In this document: positions 35,075 through 44,281 of the stretch, piece by piece
Layout: each line of letters starts with the position of its first letter
How positions within the stretch are numbered: position 1 is the stretch's first letter
DNA from: Pyrinomonas sp040289685
Lineage (GTDB): Bacteria; Acidobacteriota; Blastocatellia; Pyrinomonadales; Pyrinomonadaceae
NCBI RefSeq assembly: GCF_040289685.1
Contig: NZ_PSLQ01000004.1
Span: forward strand, 31,655 to 95,654
Direction: 5' to 3'
Length of the DNA stretch: 64,000 nucleotides
Made by a program: the position numbers and the translations under genes
Notes under the pieces: generated by a model
What the model was told of the DNA's origin: nothing
Seen by the model: the letters and a program-made list of their open reading frames with translations, nothing else
Databases searched by the model: none

Positions 35075-36214
35075 ATGATACCGGATGGCCGACAGCCGGA
35101 TAGCGGAATCAATATTTTCATCGATGATGAGCCGCCGCCGACCGGCGCGCGAATCAAAGTCATCGGCGTTGGCGGCGGCGGGTCCAACGCCGTCAACCGC
35201 ATGATCGAGGCGGGCATCGAGGGGATCGAATTCCTCGTCGCCAACACCGATCTGCAAGCGCTCAAGCGTTCGCGCGCGCCGATCAAGATCCAGCTTGGCA
35301 GCAAGTTGACCAAAGGACTCGGCGCTGGTGCCAACCCGGAGATCGGGCGCAACGCGGCGCTCGAAGACACGGAGAAGATCATCGAGGTGCTGGAAGGGGC
35401 CGATATGGTCTTCGTCACCGCCGGGTTGGGTGGTGGGACCGGCACGGGAGCGGCACCGATCATCGCCAGCTTGGCGACGGAGTTGAACGCGCTGACGGTG
35501 GCCGTCGTCACCAAGCCCTTTCACTTCGAGGGGAAGCGGCGCATGCAGCAGGCCGAACAAGGGCTGCAGGAATTGCGCGGTTGCGTTGATACGGTGATCA
35601 CGATTCCCAACGAACGGTTGTTGCACACGGTCGATCGCAACATGTCGCTCACCGATGCGTTCAAGATGGCCGACGACGTGTTGCGCCAAGCGGTCCAAGG
35701 CATCAGCGATCTGATCACCGTGCCAGGATTGATCAACCTCGATTTCGCCGATGTGCGGGCGATCATGGCCGGCATGGGCATGGCGTTGATGGGAGCGGGG
35801 CGCGCACGCGGCGAGAATCGCGCGCTCGAGGCAACGCAACAGGCGATCTCGTCGCCGCTTCTTGAAGAGGCGACGATTCAAGGGGCCAAGGGCGTGCTCA
35901 TCAACATCACGGGCGGACCGGACCTGACGCTTTTCGAGGTAAACGAGGCGGCCTCCAAGATCCGCGAAGAGGCCGATGACGATGCCAACATCATCTTCGG
36001 CGCGGTGATCGATGAGAACATGCGCGACGAGATGAAGATCACCGTGATCGCTACAGGCTTCGACAAATCGGCGGCCGATTTGGCCGGGCAGCCGCAAGTC
36101 GCCGCGCGCTACACAACGCGCGCCGCCGAGGATTTGCCGCCGCGTTCATCCGCCGGGCAAACGCGCGCCGATGATCTCGACGTGCCGACGTTTATTCGCA
36201 AGAAGGCCGATTAG
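35075..36214 (+). CDS. ftsZ: Cell division protein FtsZ
   Basis: Tubulin-like GTPase forming the division ring. 379 aa from the ATG at 35075, preceded by AGAGGAGAGGGG. Conserved parts: IKVIGVGGGGSNAVNRMIEAG, tubulin signature GGGTGTG (residues 119-125), and the T7 loop region NLDFADVRAIM. A Pro/Ser/Arg linker leads to a C-terminal LDVPTFIRKKAD, the conserved tail that binds FtsA. A 146 bp gap separates it from ftsA. Confidence 0.97.
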   Translation: MIPDGRQPDSGINIFIDDEPPPTGARIKVIGVGGGGSNAVNRMIEAGIEGIEFLVANTDLQALKRSRAPIKIQLGSKLTKGLGAGANPEIGRNAALEDTEKIIEVLEGADMVFVTAGLGGGTGTGAAPIIASLATELNALTVAVVTKPFHFEGKRRMQQAEQGLQELRGCVDTVITIPNERLLHTVDRNMSLTDAFKMADDVLRQAVQGISDLITVPGLINLDFADVRAIMAGMGMALMGAGRARGENRALEATQQAISSPLLEEATIQGAKGVLINITGGPDLTLFEVNEAASKIREEADDDANIIFGAVIDENMRDEMKITVIATGFDKSAADLAGQPQVAARYTTRAAEDLPPRSSAGQTRADDLDVPTFIRKKAD

Positions 36215-36443
36215 GGGGCACCTCCAATGGTGAAAGACCTCTCTAGACTTGCAAATGTCGTCGCGGTCATGTAGCATGTGAGCAATTCGAACTACGTACT
36301 TGCAAATCAATCGCGGGTTAAATATCTCGCCTGAACGTGGCTCGTTCGTGCAAACGGTTTGATCCCATGCACGTCGGGCGGATCGAGCCCGGCACTGAAA
36401 GAGCATGACCGCAGGCAATCCCGCAGCGGAGGTAGGAACGACT

Positions 36444-36878
36444 GTGAACCGTAAACTGATCAGGCCAAGTCTAGCGGAGATCAAGGAACGTGAAGCCATG
36501 CAGCGCGAGCGCGCCGCTGCGCGTAGCGCCGCGCAACAGCAAACGAGATCGGCGCAACCATCGCCATCCGCTTCGGCTGCTGTCGCCGCACCGGCAATGC
36601 CGCAACCTCGCAAGCGCATCCCGCCCGTGGAGACCTTCGCCGAAGTCTTCTACTACAAGAAGCAGATGGACGCGCATACGCCAATGGTGATCGTGTTGCA
36701 AGACGGCGAGGAGATCGAAGGGACGATCGAGTGGTACGATCGCGGGGCGATCAAAGTCAATCGCAAGACGGCGCCCAATCTCCTGCTGCTCAAGCACAAC
36801 ATCAAGTACATGTACAAGGCGGAAGATCGCGTCAAGAAGGCCGAACAGAACGGAGAGAGGACGGAAGAAGAGGAGTGA
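36444..36878 (+). CDS. hfq: Hfq-like RNA chaperone with N-terminal extension
   Basis: 144 aa from a GTG at 36444 (GGAGG 12 bp upstream), beginning with NRKLIRPSLAEIKE. The Sm-like core occupies about residues 62-127: ETFAEVFYYKKQMDAHTPM, LQDGEEIEGTIEWYDRGAIKV and LLLLKHNIKYMYK, which keeps the Sm2 Lys-His pair. Classic Hfq starts directly at the core; here about 60 residues rich in Ala, Gln, Arg and Pro precede it, and the C-terminus is acidic. It probably forms hexamers that bind sRNA and mRNA. A frame from 36405 is possible. Confidence 0.8.
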   Translation: MNRKLIRPSLAEIKEREAMQRERAAARSAAQQQTRSAQPSPSASAAVAAPAMPQPRKRIPPVETFAEVFYYKKQMDAHTPMVIVLQDGEEIEGTIEWYDRGAIKVNRKTAPNLLLLKHNIKYMYKAEDRVKKAEQNGERTEEEE

Positions 36879-36924
36879 CGCTTTCACCTCTTCGCGCCGT
36901 CTTCCCCCTTTCTTCTCATCGCCG

Positions 36925-37983
36925 ATGGCAGAGACGCCGCACAATTCTGGTTCCTCGCCCCGACATGCACAAAGGCTGCGCATCGGCATCACCATGGGCG
37001 ATCCGGCTGGCATCGGGCCGGAAGTAGTGCTCAAGGCGGTGGCCGAGCCGGACGTGTTGCGCGTTTGCACGCCGGTGATCATCGGCGATGCGCAGTGGCT
37101 TGCGCACACCGCACGCGCCCTCGATCTGCGTTGCGGCTACGACATCATCCGCCGTGACGAGCCCTTTCCGGAGGAATTCGTCGGCCCAGTCATCTACCAT
37201 CTCGACAACATCCACGGCCATATCGAATGGGGTGTGGAATCGGCGGAAGCCGGGCGTGCGGCGGGCGAATATATCGAAGCGGCGGTGGACCTTTGCTTGA
37301 CGCGTAAGATAGCTGGCGTGGCGACGGCACCGATCAACAAGCGCGCGCTGTTTTTGGGCGGCTATAGTTTCCCGGGCCATACGGAGTTCTTCGCCCATCT
37401 GACGGGCGCGCGCGAATACGCCATGGCTTTTGTCGCCGCCAACTTGCGCGTCGTCTTGTTGTCCACGCATGTGCCGTTGGCCGAGGCGATCCGCTTGGTC
37501 GAACGCGATCGCATCATCTGCACGATTCGTCTCACGCACCGCGAGATGCAGCGGTGGGGGATCGAACGTCCGCGCATCGCCATGGCGGCGCTCAATCCGC
37601 ATGGGGCCGAAGGCGGTCTGTTCGGCGTTGAAGAGGCTTCGGAGATCGTTCCCGCCGTGGAATACTGCCGACAGGTCGAGGGCATCGAAGTTTACGGGCC
37701 GGTTTCAGCCGACACGGTCTTCTTGCGGGCTGCGCGCGGCGAGTTCGATGCGGTGGTCGCTTGTTATCACGATCAGGCTATGATCCCGGTCAAATGCCTG
37801 TCGTTCGGCGAAGCGGTCAACGTCACCTTGGGGCTTCCGTTCATTCGCACCTCAGTGGATCACGGGACGGCTTTCGACATCGCCGGCAAAGGCCTTGCCG
37901 AACATTCGAGCATGGTGGCGGCGATTAGGCTGGCCGCGCGGCTGGCGCGCGCCGACGAGGCCAATCAAGCGGTCGGGGCTTGA
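36925..37983 (+). CDS. pdxA: 4-hydroxythreonine-4-phosphate dehydrogenase
   Basis: NAD-dependent enzyme of the DXP-dependent pyridoxal phosphate pathway, 352 aa. It begins with a polar leader then RIGITMGDPAGIGPEVVLKA. Other features: TAPINKRALFLGGYSFPGHTEFFAHLTG (metal-binding His), VACYHDQAMIPVKCLSF and LPFIRTSVDHGTAFDIAGKG. It follows hfq by 46 bp. Several PLP enzymes in the window (LysA, the class V aminotransferase) would use its product. Confidence 0.95.
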   Translation: MAETPHNSGSSPRHAQRLRIGITMGDPAGIGPEVVLKAVAEPDVLRVCTPVIIGDAQWLAHTARALDLRCGYDIIRRDEPFPEEFVGPVIYHLDNIHGHIEWGVESAEAGRAAGEYIEAAVDLCLTRKIAGVATAPINKRALFLGGYSFPGHTEFFAHLTGAREYAMAFVAANLRVVLLSTHVPLAEAIRLVERDRIICTIRLTHREMQRWGIERPRIAMAALNPHGAEGGLFGVEEASEIVPAVEYCRQVEGIEVYGPVSADTVFLRAARGEFDAVVACYHDQAMIPVKCLSFGEAVNVTLGLPFIRTSVDHGTAFDIAGKGLAEHSSMVAAIRLAARLARADEANQAVGA

Positions 37984-38077
37984 AAAGAAGCGCCCTTTTG
38001 GCTTTAAATTAAACTCCTTGGCTCGCAAGGCGCGCTTGCCGTGCGTGGGGTCCGCTCCGGTTCGCTGAGGTTGAAAT

Positions 38078-38479
38078 TTGAGCGCAAACGATCCGCAAAC
38101 TCCGCGTCGCATCCTCGTCGCCGACGACGACCCAGCCATCCTACGGCTGGTGACAGCCGTTTTGCAGAAGGAAGGGTTCACCGTTGTGCAAGCGCGCGAC
38201 GGGCGCGAAGCCTTCAAAATACTCCAGACGGATGCGAATTTCGTCGCCGGGATTTTCGACGTCGTAATGCCCCACATTCAGGGGCCGGAACTGCTCCGTT
38301 ACATGCGGACTGAAAAGCGCTTGATGCGCATTCCCGTGATGATGATGACTGCCGAACAGAACCCGAAGCTCTCCACGGAGAGCTTCGCGGCAGGGGCGGT
38401 CGTCTTCCTCCCCAAACCGTTCACCACCACGCAACTTCAGACAATGCTCCGCCTGCTCATCGGCAAAGCGAAGATGTGA
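38078..38479 (+). CDS. Stand-alone response regulator receiver protein
   Basis: 133 aa single receiver domain, no output domain. The acidic pocket ILVADDDPAIL, the phospho-acceptor Asp in IFDVVMP, the Thr in MMMTAE and the Lys in FLPKPF are all present. The start is TTG with GAGG upstream. No partner kinase lies nearby, so its signalling pathway cannot be deduced. It may work like CheY or as a phosphorelay intermediate. Confidence 0.88.
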   Translation: MSANDPQTPRRILVADDDPAILRLVTAVLQKEGFTVVQARDGREAFKILQTDANFVAGIFDVVMPHIQGPELLRYMRTEKRLMRIPVMMMTAEQNPKLSTESFAAGAVVFLPKPFTTTQLQTMLRLLIGKAKM

Positions 38480-38646
38480 ACCCCGCTGCGTAGAACAGCG
38501 TGCAACTTGGCGAAAGCCCGGCGTTGAATTCTTGGCAACGTGAGCTTTGCTGAGCACAACAGCGCTCGATGTCACATGCTCGTTGAGCGTCGCCGCGTCG
38601 GACTGCGTTGCGCGTGATCTTTCTCAAGCTCCTCTCTCGCGTCGCT

Positions 38647-38676
38647 TTGTCTGCGCGCTTTATCGCTTGCTAGAAT
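38647..38676 (+). promoter_or_regulatory. Candidate nadB promoter
   Basis: TTGTCT at 38647-38652 and TAGAAT at 38671-38676, 18 bp apart. Transcription would start near 38683 and give a leader of about 100 bases. Confidence 0.45.
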
Positions 38677-38713
38677 GTTGTGCGTCAGGGAAGCTCGGCT
38701 TCATCCGGAGCAC

Positions 38714-38750
38714 AAGACTTGGTGGTGCGACCACCAGCAGTTGTGGTCTT
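38714..38750 (+). promoter_or_regulatory. nadB leader hairpins, mutually exclusive
   Basis: TGGTGG-TGCGA-CCACCA (38720-38736) is enclosed by AAGAC/GTCTT (38714-38718/38746-38750). The segment GACCAC (38729-38734) can instead pair with GTGGTC (38743-38748). This switch-like arrangement is 30-60 bases before the nadB SD. Confidence 0.4.
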
Positions 38751-38782
38751 CGGCAACTTGAAATCCGAATGAAAGGAGCGCT

Positions 38783-40363
38783 TTGTTGGAGACCGATTTC
38801 ATCATCGTCGGAAGCGGCATTGCCGGATTGCGCGCCGCGATCGAAGTGGCAAAGAGCGGCGCTCACGTCACCGTCTTGACCAAAGACCGCACGGAGGAAT
38901 CGAATACCGAGTATGCACAGGGCGGCGTGGCGGTGGCGCTTGCCGAAGACGATGAGGTGGAGCTTCATGAGGAGGACACCTTGCGCGCTGGCGCTGGACT
39001 GTGTGATGAAGAGGCCGTGCGCGTGCTCGTCGAAGATGGTGTCCAGTACATACAGGAACTGATCGCGTGGGGCGCGGAATTCGATCGTGAGGGCGGGCGT
39101 TTAGTCTTCACGCAGGAAGCCGCACACTCGCGTCGGCGCATTCTCCACGCGCATGGGGATTCAACGGGACGCGAGATCGTGCGCGCGCTGTTGGCTCGGG
39201 CGAGCGCTGAGGCGAAGATCATCTTCCTTCCGCACGCGGCCACTGAGTCGCTCATCGTCTTTCAAGGGCGCTGTTGCGGCGTGCTCTACCGCGACCCACT
39301 GGTGCGCGCGCTGCGCGAATTGCGCGGTCGAGCGGTGATCCTCGCATCAGGTGGAGCGGGCCAAATCTACTGGCACACGACCAACCCGGAAGTGGCCACC
39401 GGCGATGGCATGGCGATGGCCTATACGGCTGGGGCGGAGATGGCCGATATGGAGTTCGTGCAATTCCACCCGACCGCGCTCAATATTCCGGGCGCGCCCC
39501 GCTTTCTTCTATCCGAAGCGATGCGCGGCGAAGGCGGCGTGTTGCGCAACGCGGAAGGGGAACGTTTCATGCCCCGCTATCACGAGCGGGCCGAACTTGC
39601 GCCGCGCGACGTCGTGAGTCGGGCGATCGCTGCCGAGATGAAACGAACCGGCGCGCAGGCGGTCTATCTCGATATGACGGCGCTCGACGAGCGGTTCTTG
39701 CGGCGGAGGTTCCCGAAGATCTACGAGACTTGTCGGCGTTACGGAGTGGACATCGCCCGCGAGCCGATTCCTGTGTCACCAGCCGCCCACTATTTCATGG
39801 GCGGCGTGCGCACGGACCTGGACGGGCGGACCACGCTGGCCGGTTTGTACGCCGCCGGCGAAGTGGCCTGCACGGGCGTGCACGGGGCGAATCGTTTGGC
39901 TTCGAATTCGTTGCTCGAAGGATTGGTCTTCGGCGCGCGCGCCGGACGCGCCGCTGCGCGCGATGGCGCGCAACTGGAGGTGCCGCGTGCGGTGCCGTCG
40001 AAAGCAACCGAAGCGTTGGAAGCGCGCGGGCGTATGGGCTTCGCCGTGCGCAAGCGCGTGCGGCGCGTGATGTGGGAGCGAGTTGGCATCGTACGTTCGC
40101 GCGACTCTTTGCGGCGGGCGCTCGAGGAGTTCGCGCAGATCGAACGCGCGCCGTTGAGCTACGCTTCGCGCAACTTCTTGACGGTGGCCCAACTGGTCGC
40201 GCGTGCGGCCCTCTGGCGCGAAGAATCGCGCGGCGCCCACTTTCGCGCCGATTTCCCCGAGCGCGATGATGAGCGCTGGCGCCTCCACTCGATTCAACGG
40301 CGCAACGGAGAGATCGTCGGCAGCGAGCGGATCAACTTCTCCGCGTCGCCGGTGAAAGATTGA
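38783..40363 (+). CDS. nadB: L-aspartate oxidase
   Basis: FAD enzyme that oxidises L-aspartate to iminoaspartate for NAD synthesis, with NadA (47266-48288) as the next step. 526 aa. The dinucleotide motif FIIVGSGIAGLRAAIEVA, the flavin segment SNTEYAQGGVAVAL, and the catalytic region HFMGGVRTDLDGRTTLAGLYAAGEVACTGVHG are present. The start is TTG (an adjacent second TTG is possible), with AAAGGAG 6 bp upstream. It is not in an operon with nadA or nadC. Confidence 0.95.
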   Translation: MLETDFIIVGSGIAGLRAAIEVAKSGAHVTVLTKDRTEESNTEYAQGGVAVALAEDDEVELHEEDTLRAGAGLCDEEAVRVLVEDGVQYIQELIAWGAEFDREGGRLVFTQEAAHSRRRILHAHGDSTGREIVRALLARASAEAKIIFLPHAATESLIVFQGRCCGVLYRDPLVRALRELRGRAVILASGGAGQIYWHTTNPEVATGDGMAMAYTAGAEMADMEFVQFHPTALNIPGAPRFLLSEAMRGEGGVLRNAEGERFMPRYHERAELAPRDVVSRAIAAEMKRTGAQAVYLDMTALDERFLRRRFPKIYETCRRYGVDIAREPIPVSPAAHYFMGGVRTDLDGRTTLAGLYAAGEVACTGVHGANRLASNSLLEGLVFGARAGRAAARDGAQLEVPRAVPSKATEALEARGRMGFAVRKRVRRVMWERVGIVRSRDSLRRALEEFAQIERAPLSYASRNFLTVAQLVARAALWREESRGAHFRADFPERDDERWRLHSIQRRNGEIVGSERINFSASPVKD

Positions 40364-40510
40364 TCTCGTCTTTTCTTCCCTCGTTCGATGGCGGGCGAGC
40401 TTTTCGACGCCGCACGCATCGCCGCCGCGTCGAAGGTCTTCTGTTGTGCGAAAGCGATGCGCGAAGCTGGACCACCAGCATCGGCCAGCTCCCAAGACCC
40501 CGCTAGACCA

Positions 40511-41206
40511 ATGGCGCGCTACAAAGAGCTTCATGAGTGGCCGCGGACCAGGAGCGAAGCGATCGCTTTGCAGAAGCGTCTGCGCGAGCGCGTTTCGCTC
40601 GTGCCGCTCGCGCGCCAGATCGAAACGGTGGCGGGAGCTGACATCTCTTTCAACAAATTTTCGACGGAAGTCTTCGCTGGCATCGTCGTCCTGTCTCTGC
40701 CGACGATGAGCATCGTCGAAGAAGTGGGCGTGCGAAGCGAAGCTCGTTTCCCGTACGTTCCTGGCCTGCTCTCTTTTCGCGAAACGCCCGCGTTGCTCGC
40801 GGCATGGGCGCGTTTGCAAACCGAACCGGACGCCGTGATGCTCGATGGACAAGGCATCGCGCATCCGCGCCGCATCGGCATCGCCTCGCATTTCGGTCTG
40901 CTCGTTGAGCGCCCCGCTTTCGGTTGCGCCAAATCCGTGTTGGTCGGACGCTACGAGGCACCGGGACCGGAGCGCGGTCAATGGACGCCGTTGGTTGATC
41001 GCGGCGAAGTAATCGGTGCCGCCCTGAGAACGAAGAAGGGGACGCAGCCGGTTTACGTTTCGCCGGGCCACCTGATCGATCTCGACGGAGCGATCGAGCT
41101 TGCGCTTCGCTGCGGCGGCGGTTATCGGATTCCGGAGCCGACGCGACTGGCCCACCTGTTGGTCAACGAACTGCGCCGTAAGGCGCAGTCGGGGAAGGAG
41201 CCGTAG
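40511..41206 (+). CDS. nfi: Endonuclease V
   Basis: Cleaves DNA one base 3' of deaminated purines such as inosine. 231 aa from the ATG at 40511; a longer frame from 40388 adds unrelated residues. Active-site acids are seen in VAGADISF, in YVPGLLSFRE, and in VMLDGQGIAHPRRIGIASHFG, which is the family signature. The segment TKKGTQPVYVSPGHLIDLDGAI is also typical. It is convergent with lon across 48 bp. Confidence 0.94.
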   Translation: MARYKELHEWPRTRSEAIALQKRLRERVSLVPLARQIETVAGADISFNKFSTEVFAGIVVLSLPTMSIVEEVGVRSEARFPYVPGLLSFRETPALLAAWARLQTEPDAVMLDGQGIAHPRRIGIASHFGLLVERPAFGCAKSVLVGRYEAPGPERGQWTPLVDRGEVIGAALRTKKGTQPVYVSPGHLIDLDGAIELALRCGGGYRIPEPTRLAHLLVNELRRKAQSGKEP

Positions 41207-41254
41207 CGGAGAAGTTCGCTCGATTCCTGGGTTCGGCTGCGCGAGACGATCTTG

Positions 41255-43744
41255 TCAGCGACTTTTGGCGCGCACGGGTTCGAGATCGGTCTCTTCTGGC
41301 GTGCGCTCTCGCTCGCCGTCGGCAGCGGAAGGGGCTGGCGCTGGTGGCGGCGGACTGGCGACCAGCTTTTCGAGCGCAGCTTCCAGCGCTTCGTTGATGC
41401 GCGTGACGAAGATGAACTCGATCTCGCGCCGCACATCTTCGGGCACTTTTTCAAGGTCAGCTTCATTGCGCGCCGGCAGGATCACGCGCCGGATGCCAGC
41501 TCGATGTGCAGCCAAGACCTTCTCTTTGATGCCGCCCACGGGAAAGACCAAGCCCGAGAGCGTGATCTCGCCGGTCATGGCTGTATCCGGGCGAACGCGC
41601 CGCCCCGTGTAGAGCGAAGCGAGCGCCGCCGTGATCGCGACGCCAGCGCTCGGTCCATCCTTCGGAATGGCGCCGGCGGGAACGTGAACGTGCAAGCCGT
41701 AGTTTTTGAACATCTCTGGCTTGATGTCCCACTCAGCAGCGTGTGACCAGAGGTAAGAACGAGCGGCACGCGCCGATTCCTGCATGACCTCACCGAGCTG
41801 CCCGGTCAGGATGAGTCCTGAACCGCCGGGCAACAGCGTCGCTTCGATGAAGAGGATCTCGCCGCCCGTCTCGGTCCACGCCAGTCCCGTAGCGACGCCG
41901 ACAGGCAGTTCCTTGCGCGCCTCTTCGGGGAAGAAACGCGGCGCGCCGAGGTAATCTTTGACCTGATCTGCGTCAACGCGCACATGCTCGATCTTGCCCG
42001 TGGCGATCTTGAGCGCCGCCTTGCGCGCGATCTGCGCGATGGCGCGTTCGAGTTGGCGTACGCCTGCTTCGCGCGTGTAACGATCGATGATCGTCTTCAG
42101 CGCGTCTTCGGTGATCTCGAATTGATCGGCGCGAAGTCCGTTCTCTTGCGTCTGGCGCGGGACGAGGTAGCGTCTAGCGATCTCAAGTTTCTCGCGTTCG
42201 CTGTATCCGGCGATGTAGATGATCTCCATGCGATCGCGCAACGGCGGCGGGATCGGGCCGATCTGATTGGCCGTCGCGATGAAGAAGACCTTCGACAGAT
42301 CGAACGGGAGATCGAGGTAGTGGTCACGAAAGCTGTAGTTTTGCTGCGGATCGAGTATTTCGAGGAGCGCCGCCGCCGGGTCGCCGCGAAAGTCCATGCC
42401 GAGCTTGTCCACTTCATCGAGCATGAGGACGGGGTTGTTCGTCCCGGCACGGCGGATCGCTTCGATGATGCGTCCGGGCATCGCCCCGATGTACGTTCGC
42501 CGGTGACCGCGCAATTCCGCTTCATCGCGCACGCCGCCGAGGCTGATGCGCTCGAATTGCCGACCGAGCGCGCGCGCGATCGAGCGGCCCAAACTGGTCT
42601 TGCCAACGCCCGGCGGGCCGACGAAACAGAGGATCGGGCTCTTGGCTTCAGGGCGCAGCTTGAGCACGGCTAGGAATTCGAGGATGCGTTCTTTGACGTC
42701 CTCAAGTCCGTAGTGATCTTCGTCGAGGATGCGCCGTGCCTCTTCGAGATCGAGCTTGTCGGGCGAGGACTTGCGCCATGGCAGTTCGAGAATGTATTCG
42801 AGATAAGAGCGAATGACGTGATAATCAGGGGCTGCTGAAGGCAGGCGTTCCATGCGGCGGAGTTCGCGCTCGGCTTCAGCGCGCACTTCGTCCGGCAAGT
42901 CAGCCGCCGCGAGCCGTTCGCGCAGCATTTCGACCTCGGCCTTTTCGCCTCCCTCGTCTTCGCCCAACTCCTTTTGAATCGCTTTCAGTTGTTGACGCAG
43001 AAAGTAGTCGCGCTGCGCCTTGTTCATCTCGTTCTGCGCTTCGGTAGCGATCTTGGTGCGAAGCTGCATGATCTCGACTTCGCGGGCTAAAGCCGAATAG
43101 GTCAGGTGGAGCAACTGGTCCACCGTGTTCGCCTCGAGCATGGCCTGTTCTTGTTCTTGGCCGAGATCGAGCACCGAAGCGAGAAAGTAAGCGAGCTGGA
43201 CTGGGTCCTGCGTGTTGAGGATGATGGAGCGAACTTCGGGCGGAACCTGCGGCATCATCGCTAGGGCTTGCTGGATCAGCGCGTTGATGTTGCGGCGCAG
43301 CGCTTCGACTTCAGCTCCGTCCTCGACGCGCAGCGCGGGCAAGACTTCGACGCGCGCGCGCAGGTAGGGCTGTTCGTGAACCCAATCGATGAGTCGGATG
43401 CGCTCCAAGCCTTGCACGATGAGCTGCATGGTTCGGGAGTCGTCGTCGCGCATCATGCGTTTGATGGTGACGAGCGTGCCGACTTGAAACAGGTCATTGG
43501 GGCCAGCCTCATGTTCGCCGGCATTTCCTGGGCGCACGCCGAAGCAGGCGAGCAGCTTCTCTTCGGTGGCCAGCGCCGCTTCCACCGCCGTCACAGAGCG
43601 CGGGCGCCCGACCGTCAACGGCACGACGGTGGCGGGAAAGAGCGTCGTGCTTTGAAGAGGCAGGACAGCTATCTCGAACGGTGCGGAAGCTGATCCTGGT
43701 CCTCCCATGTAGCTTGCAAATTCGTTTTGAGTCATCCCCTTCAT
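41255..43744 (-). CDS. lon: ATP-dependent protease Lon
   Basis: 829 aa. Order: N-terminal substrate-binding domain (FEIAVLPLQSTTLFPATVVPLTVGR), coiled-coil region (QRDYFLRQQLKAIQKELGE), AAA+ module with Walker A GPPGVGKTSLGRSIA and Walker B PVLMLDEVDKLG, then the peptidase domain with the Ser699 (KDGPSAGVA) and Lys742 (GGIKEK) dyad. The C-terminal 35 residues after the protease domain are Pro/Ala/Glu-rich and not conserved. hsp20 lies immediately upstream on the same strand. Confidence 0.97.
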   Translation of the reverse strand: MKGMTQNEFASYMGGPGSASAPFEIAVLPLQSTTLFPATVVPLTVGRPRSVTAVEAALATEEKLLACFGVRPGNAGEHEAGPNDLFQVGTLVTIKRMMRDDDSRTMQLIVQGLERIRLIDWVHEQPYLRARVEVLPALRVEDGAEVEALRRNINALIQQALAMMPQVPPEVRSIILNTQDPVQLAYFLASVLDLGQEQEQAMLEANTVDQLLHLTYSALAREVEIMQLRTKIATEAQNEMNKAQRDYFLRQQLKAIQKELGEDEGGEKAEVEMLRERLAAADLPDEVRAEAERELRRMERLPSAAPDYHVIRSYLEYILELPWRKSSPDKLDLEEARRILDEDHYGLEDVKERILEFLAVLKLRPEAKSPILCFVGPPGVGKTSLGRSIARALGRQFERISLGGVRDEAELRGHRRTYIGAMPGRIIEAIRRAGTNNPVLMLDEVDKLGMDFRGDPAAALLEILDPQQNYSFRDHYLDLPFDLSKVFFIATANQIGPIPPPLRDRMEIIYIAGYSEREKLEIARRYLVPRQTQENGLRADQFEITEDALKTIIDRYTREAGVRQLERAIAQIARKAALKIATGKIEHVRVDADQVKDYLGAPRFFPEEARKELPVGVATGLAWTETGGEILFIEATLLPGGSGLILTGQLGEVMQESARAARSYLWSHAAEWDIKPEMFKNYGLHVHVPAGAIPKDGPSAGVAITAALASLYTGRRVRPDTAMTGEITLSGLVFPVGGIKEKVLAAHRAGIRRVILPARNEADLEKVPEDVRREIEFIFVTRINEALEAALEKLVASPPPPAPAPSAADGERERTPEETDLEPVRAKSR

Positions 43745-43767
43745 GGTCGATTCGCTTTCAGTGACGA

Positions 43768-44133
43768 TCAGTCTTGGCAGCGTAGATGAAGGATGAGCAA
43801 CCCGTCGCGGTAGTCGCGTTCGATCTCTGCTCCTTCAATGGGGCAAGGGAACCGCAACGTCTTTTCAAAGCGACTGTAAGTTATCTCGAGTTGATGGCAG
43901 AGGACGCTTTGATGGCATGTCGTGTCGCGTCTCGATCCGGCGATGCGCAGCGTTGAATCGCGCAGCGTGATCTCGAGATCGTCCGGTTTGACGCCGGCCA
44001 GTTCGACTTTGACGATCCATCCGCCAGCGGTGCGGTAGATATCAGCCGGCGGGTGCCATTCGGCTCCGGTTGCAGGACGTTTCATCCGATTTGCCGGAAT
44101 CAAGCGGAAAAAGATTTCGGACGATCCAGCCAT
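43768..44133 (-). CDS. Small heat-shock protein Hsp20
   Basis: 121 aa alpha-crystallin domain protein. WHPPADIYRTAGGWIVKVELAGVKPDDLEITL begins the domain and FEKTLRFPCPIEGAEIERDYRDGLLILHL closes it. The C-terminal I-x-I/V tail common in the family is lacking, because the protein stops 4 residues after ILHLR. It is a holdase chaperone placed just upstream of lon, and the pair probably acts in protein quality control. A sigma70-like promoter is seen upstream. Confidence 0.9.
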   Translation of the reverse strand: MAGSSEIFFRLIPANRMKRPATGAEWHPPADIYRTAGGWIVKVELAGVKPDDLEITLRDSTLRIAGSRRDTTCHQSVLCHQLEITYSRFEKTLRFPCPIEGAEIERDYRDGLLILHLRCQD

Positions 44134-44174
44134 CTTTCATCTCCCGAGCAGGATTCAGTCGGACACAGAGGGAA

Positions 44175-44202
44175 GATATAAAGCTTACCTTACGCTAATC
44201 AA
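44175..44202 (-). promoter_or_regulatory. Candidate promoter of hsp20 (and lon)
   Basis: On the minus strand TTGATT (44202-44197) and TATATC (44180-44175) are 16 bp apart, about 45 bp before the hsp20 ATG. No CIRCE inverted repeat is present. Confidence 0.5.
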
Positions 44203-44281
44203 GAAGCAAAGCGGCGTGCGAACCCGAAAGCGCATCCTTTTCAGAACGCACACCGCTTGCTCGTGTTCTCCGTCTTTGCAG

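Larger units (their letters stand above)
38480..38782. other. Gene-free leader/promoter region of nadB
   Basis: 303 bp with no supported ORF. It contains the candidate nadB promoter and a foldable leader, annotated separately. Confidence 0.5.

Noticed and set aside
39776..41155. 459-codon open frame on the minus strand
   Set aside because: Antisense to nadB and endonuclease V, low-complexity Arg-rich translation, no SD.
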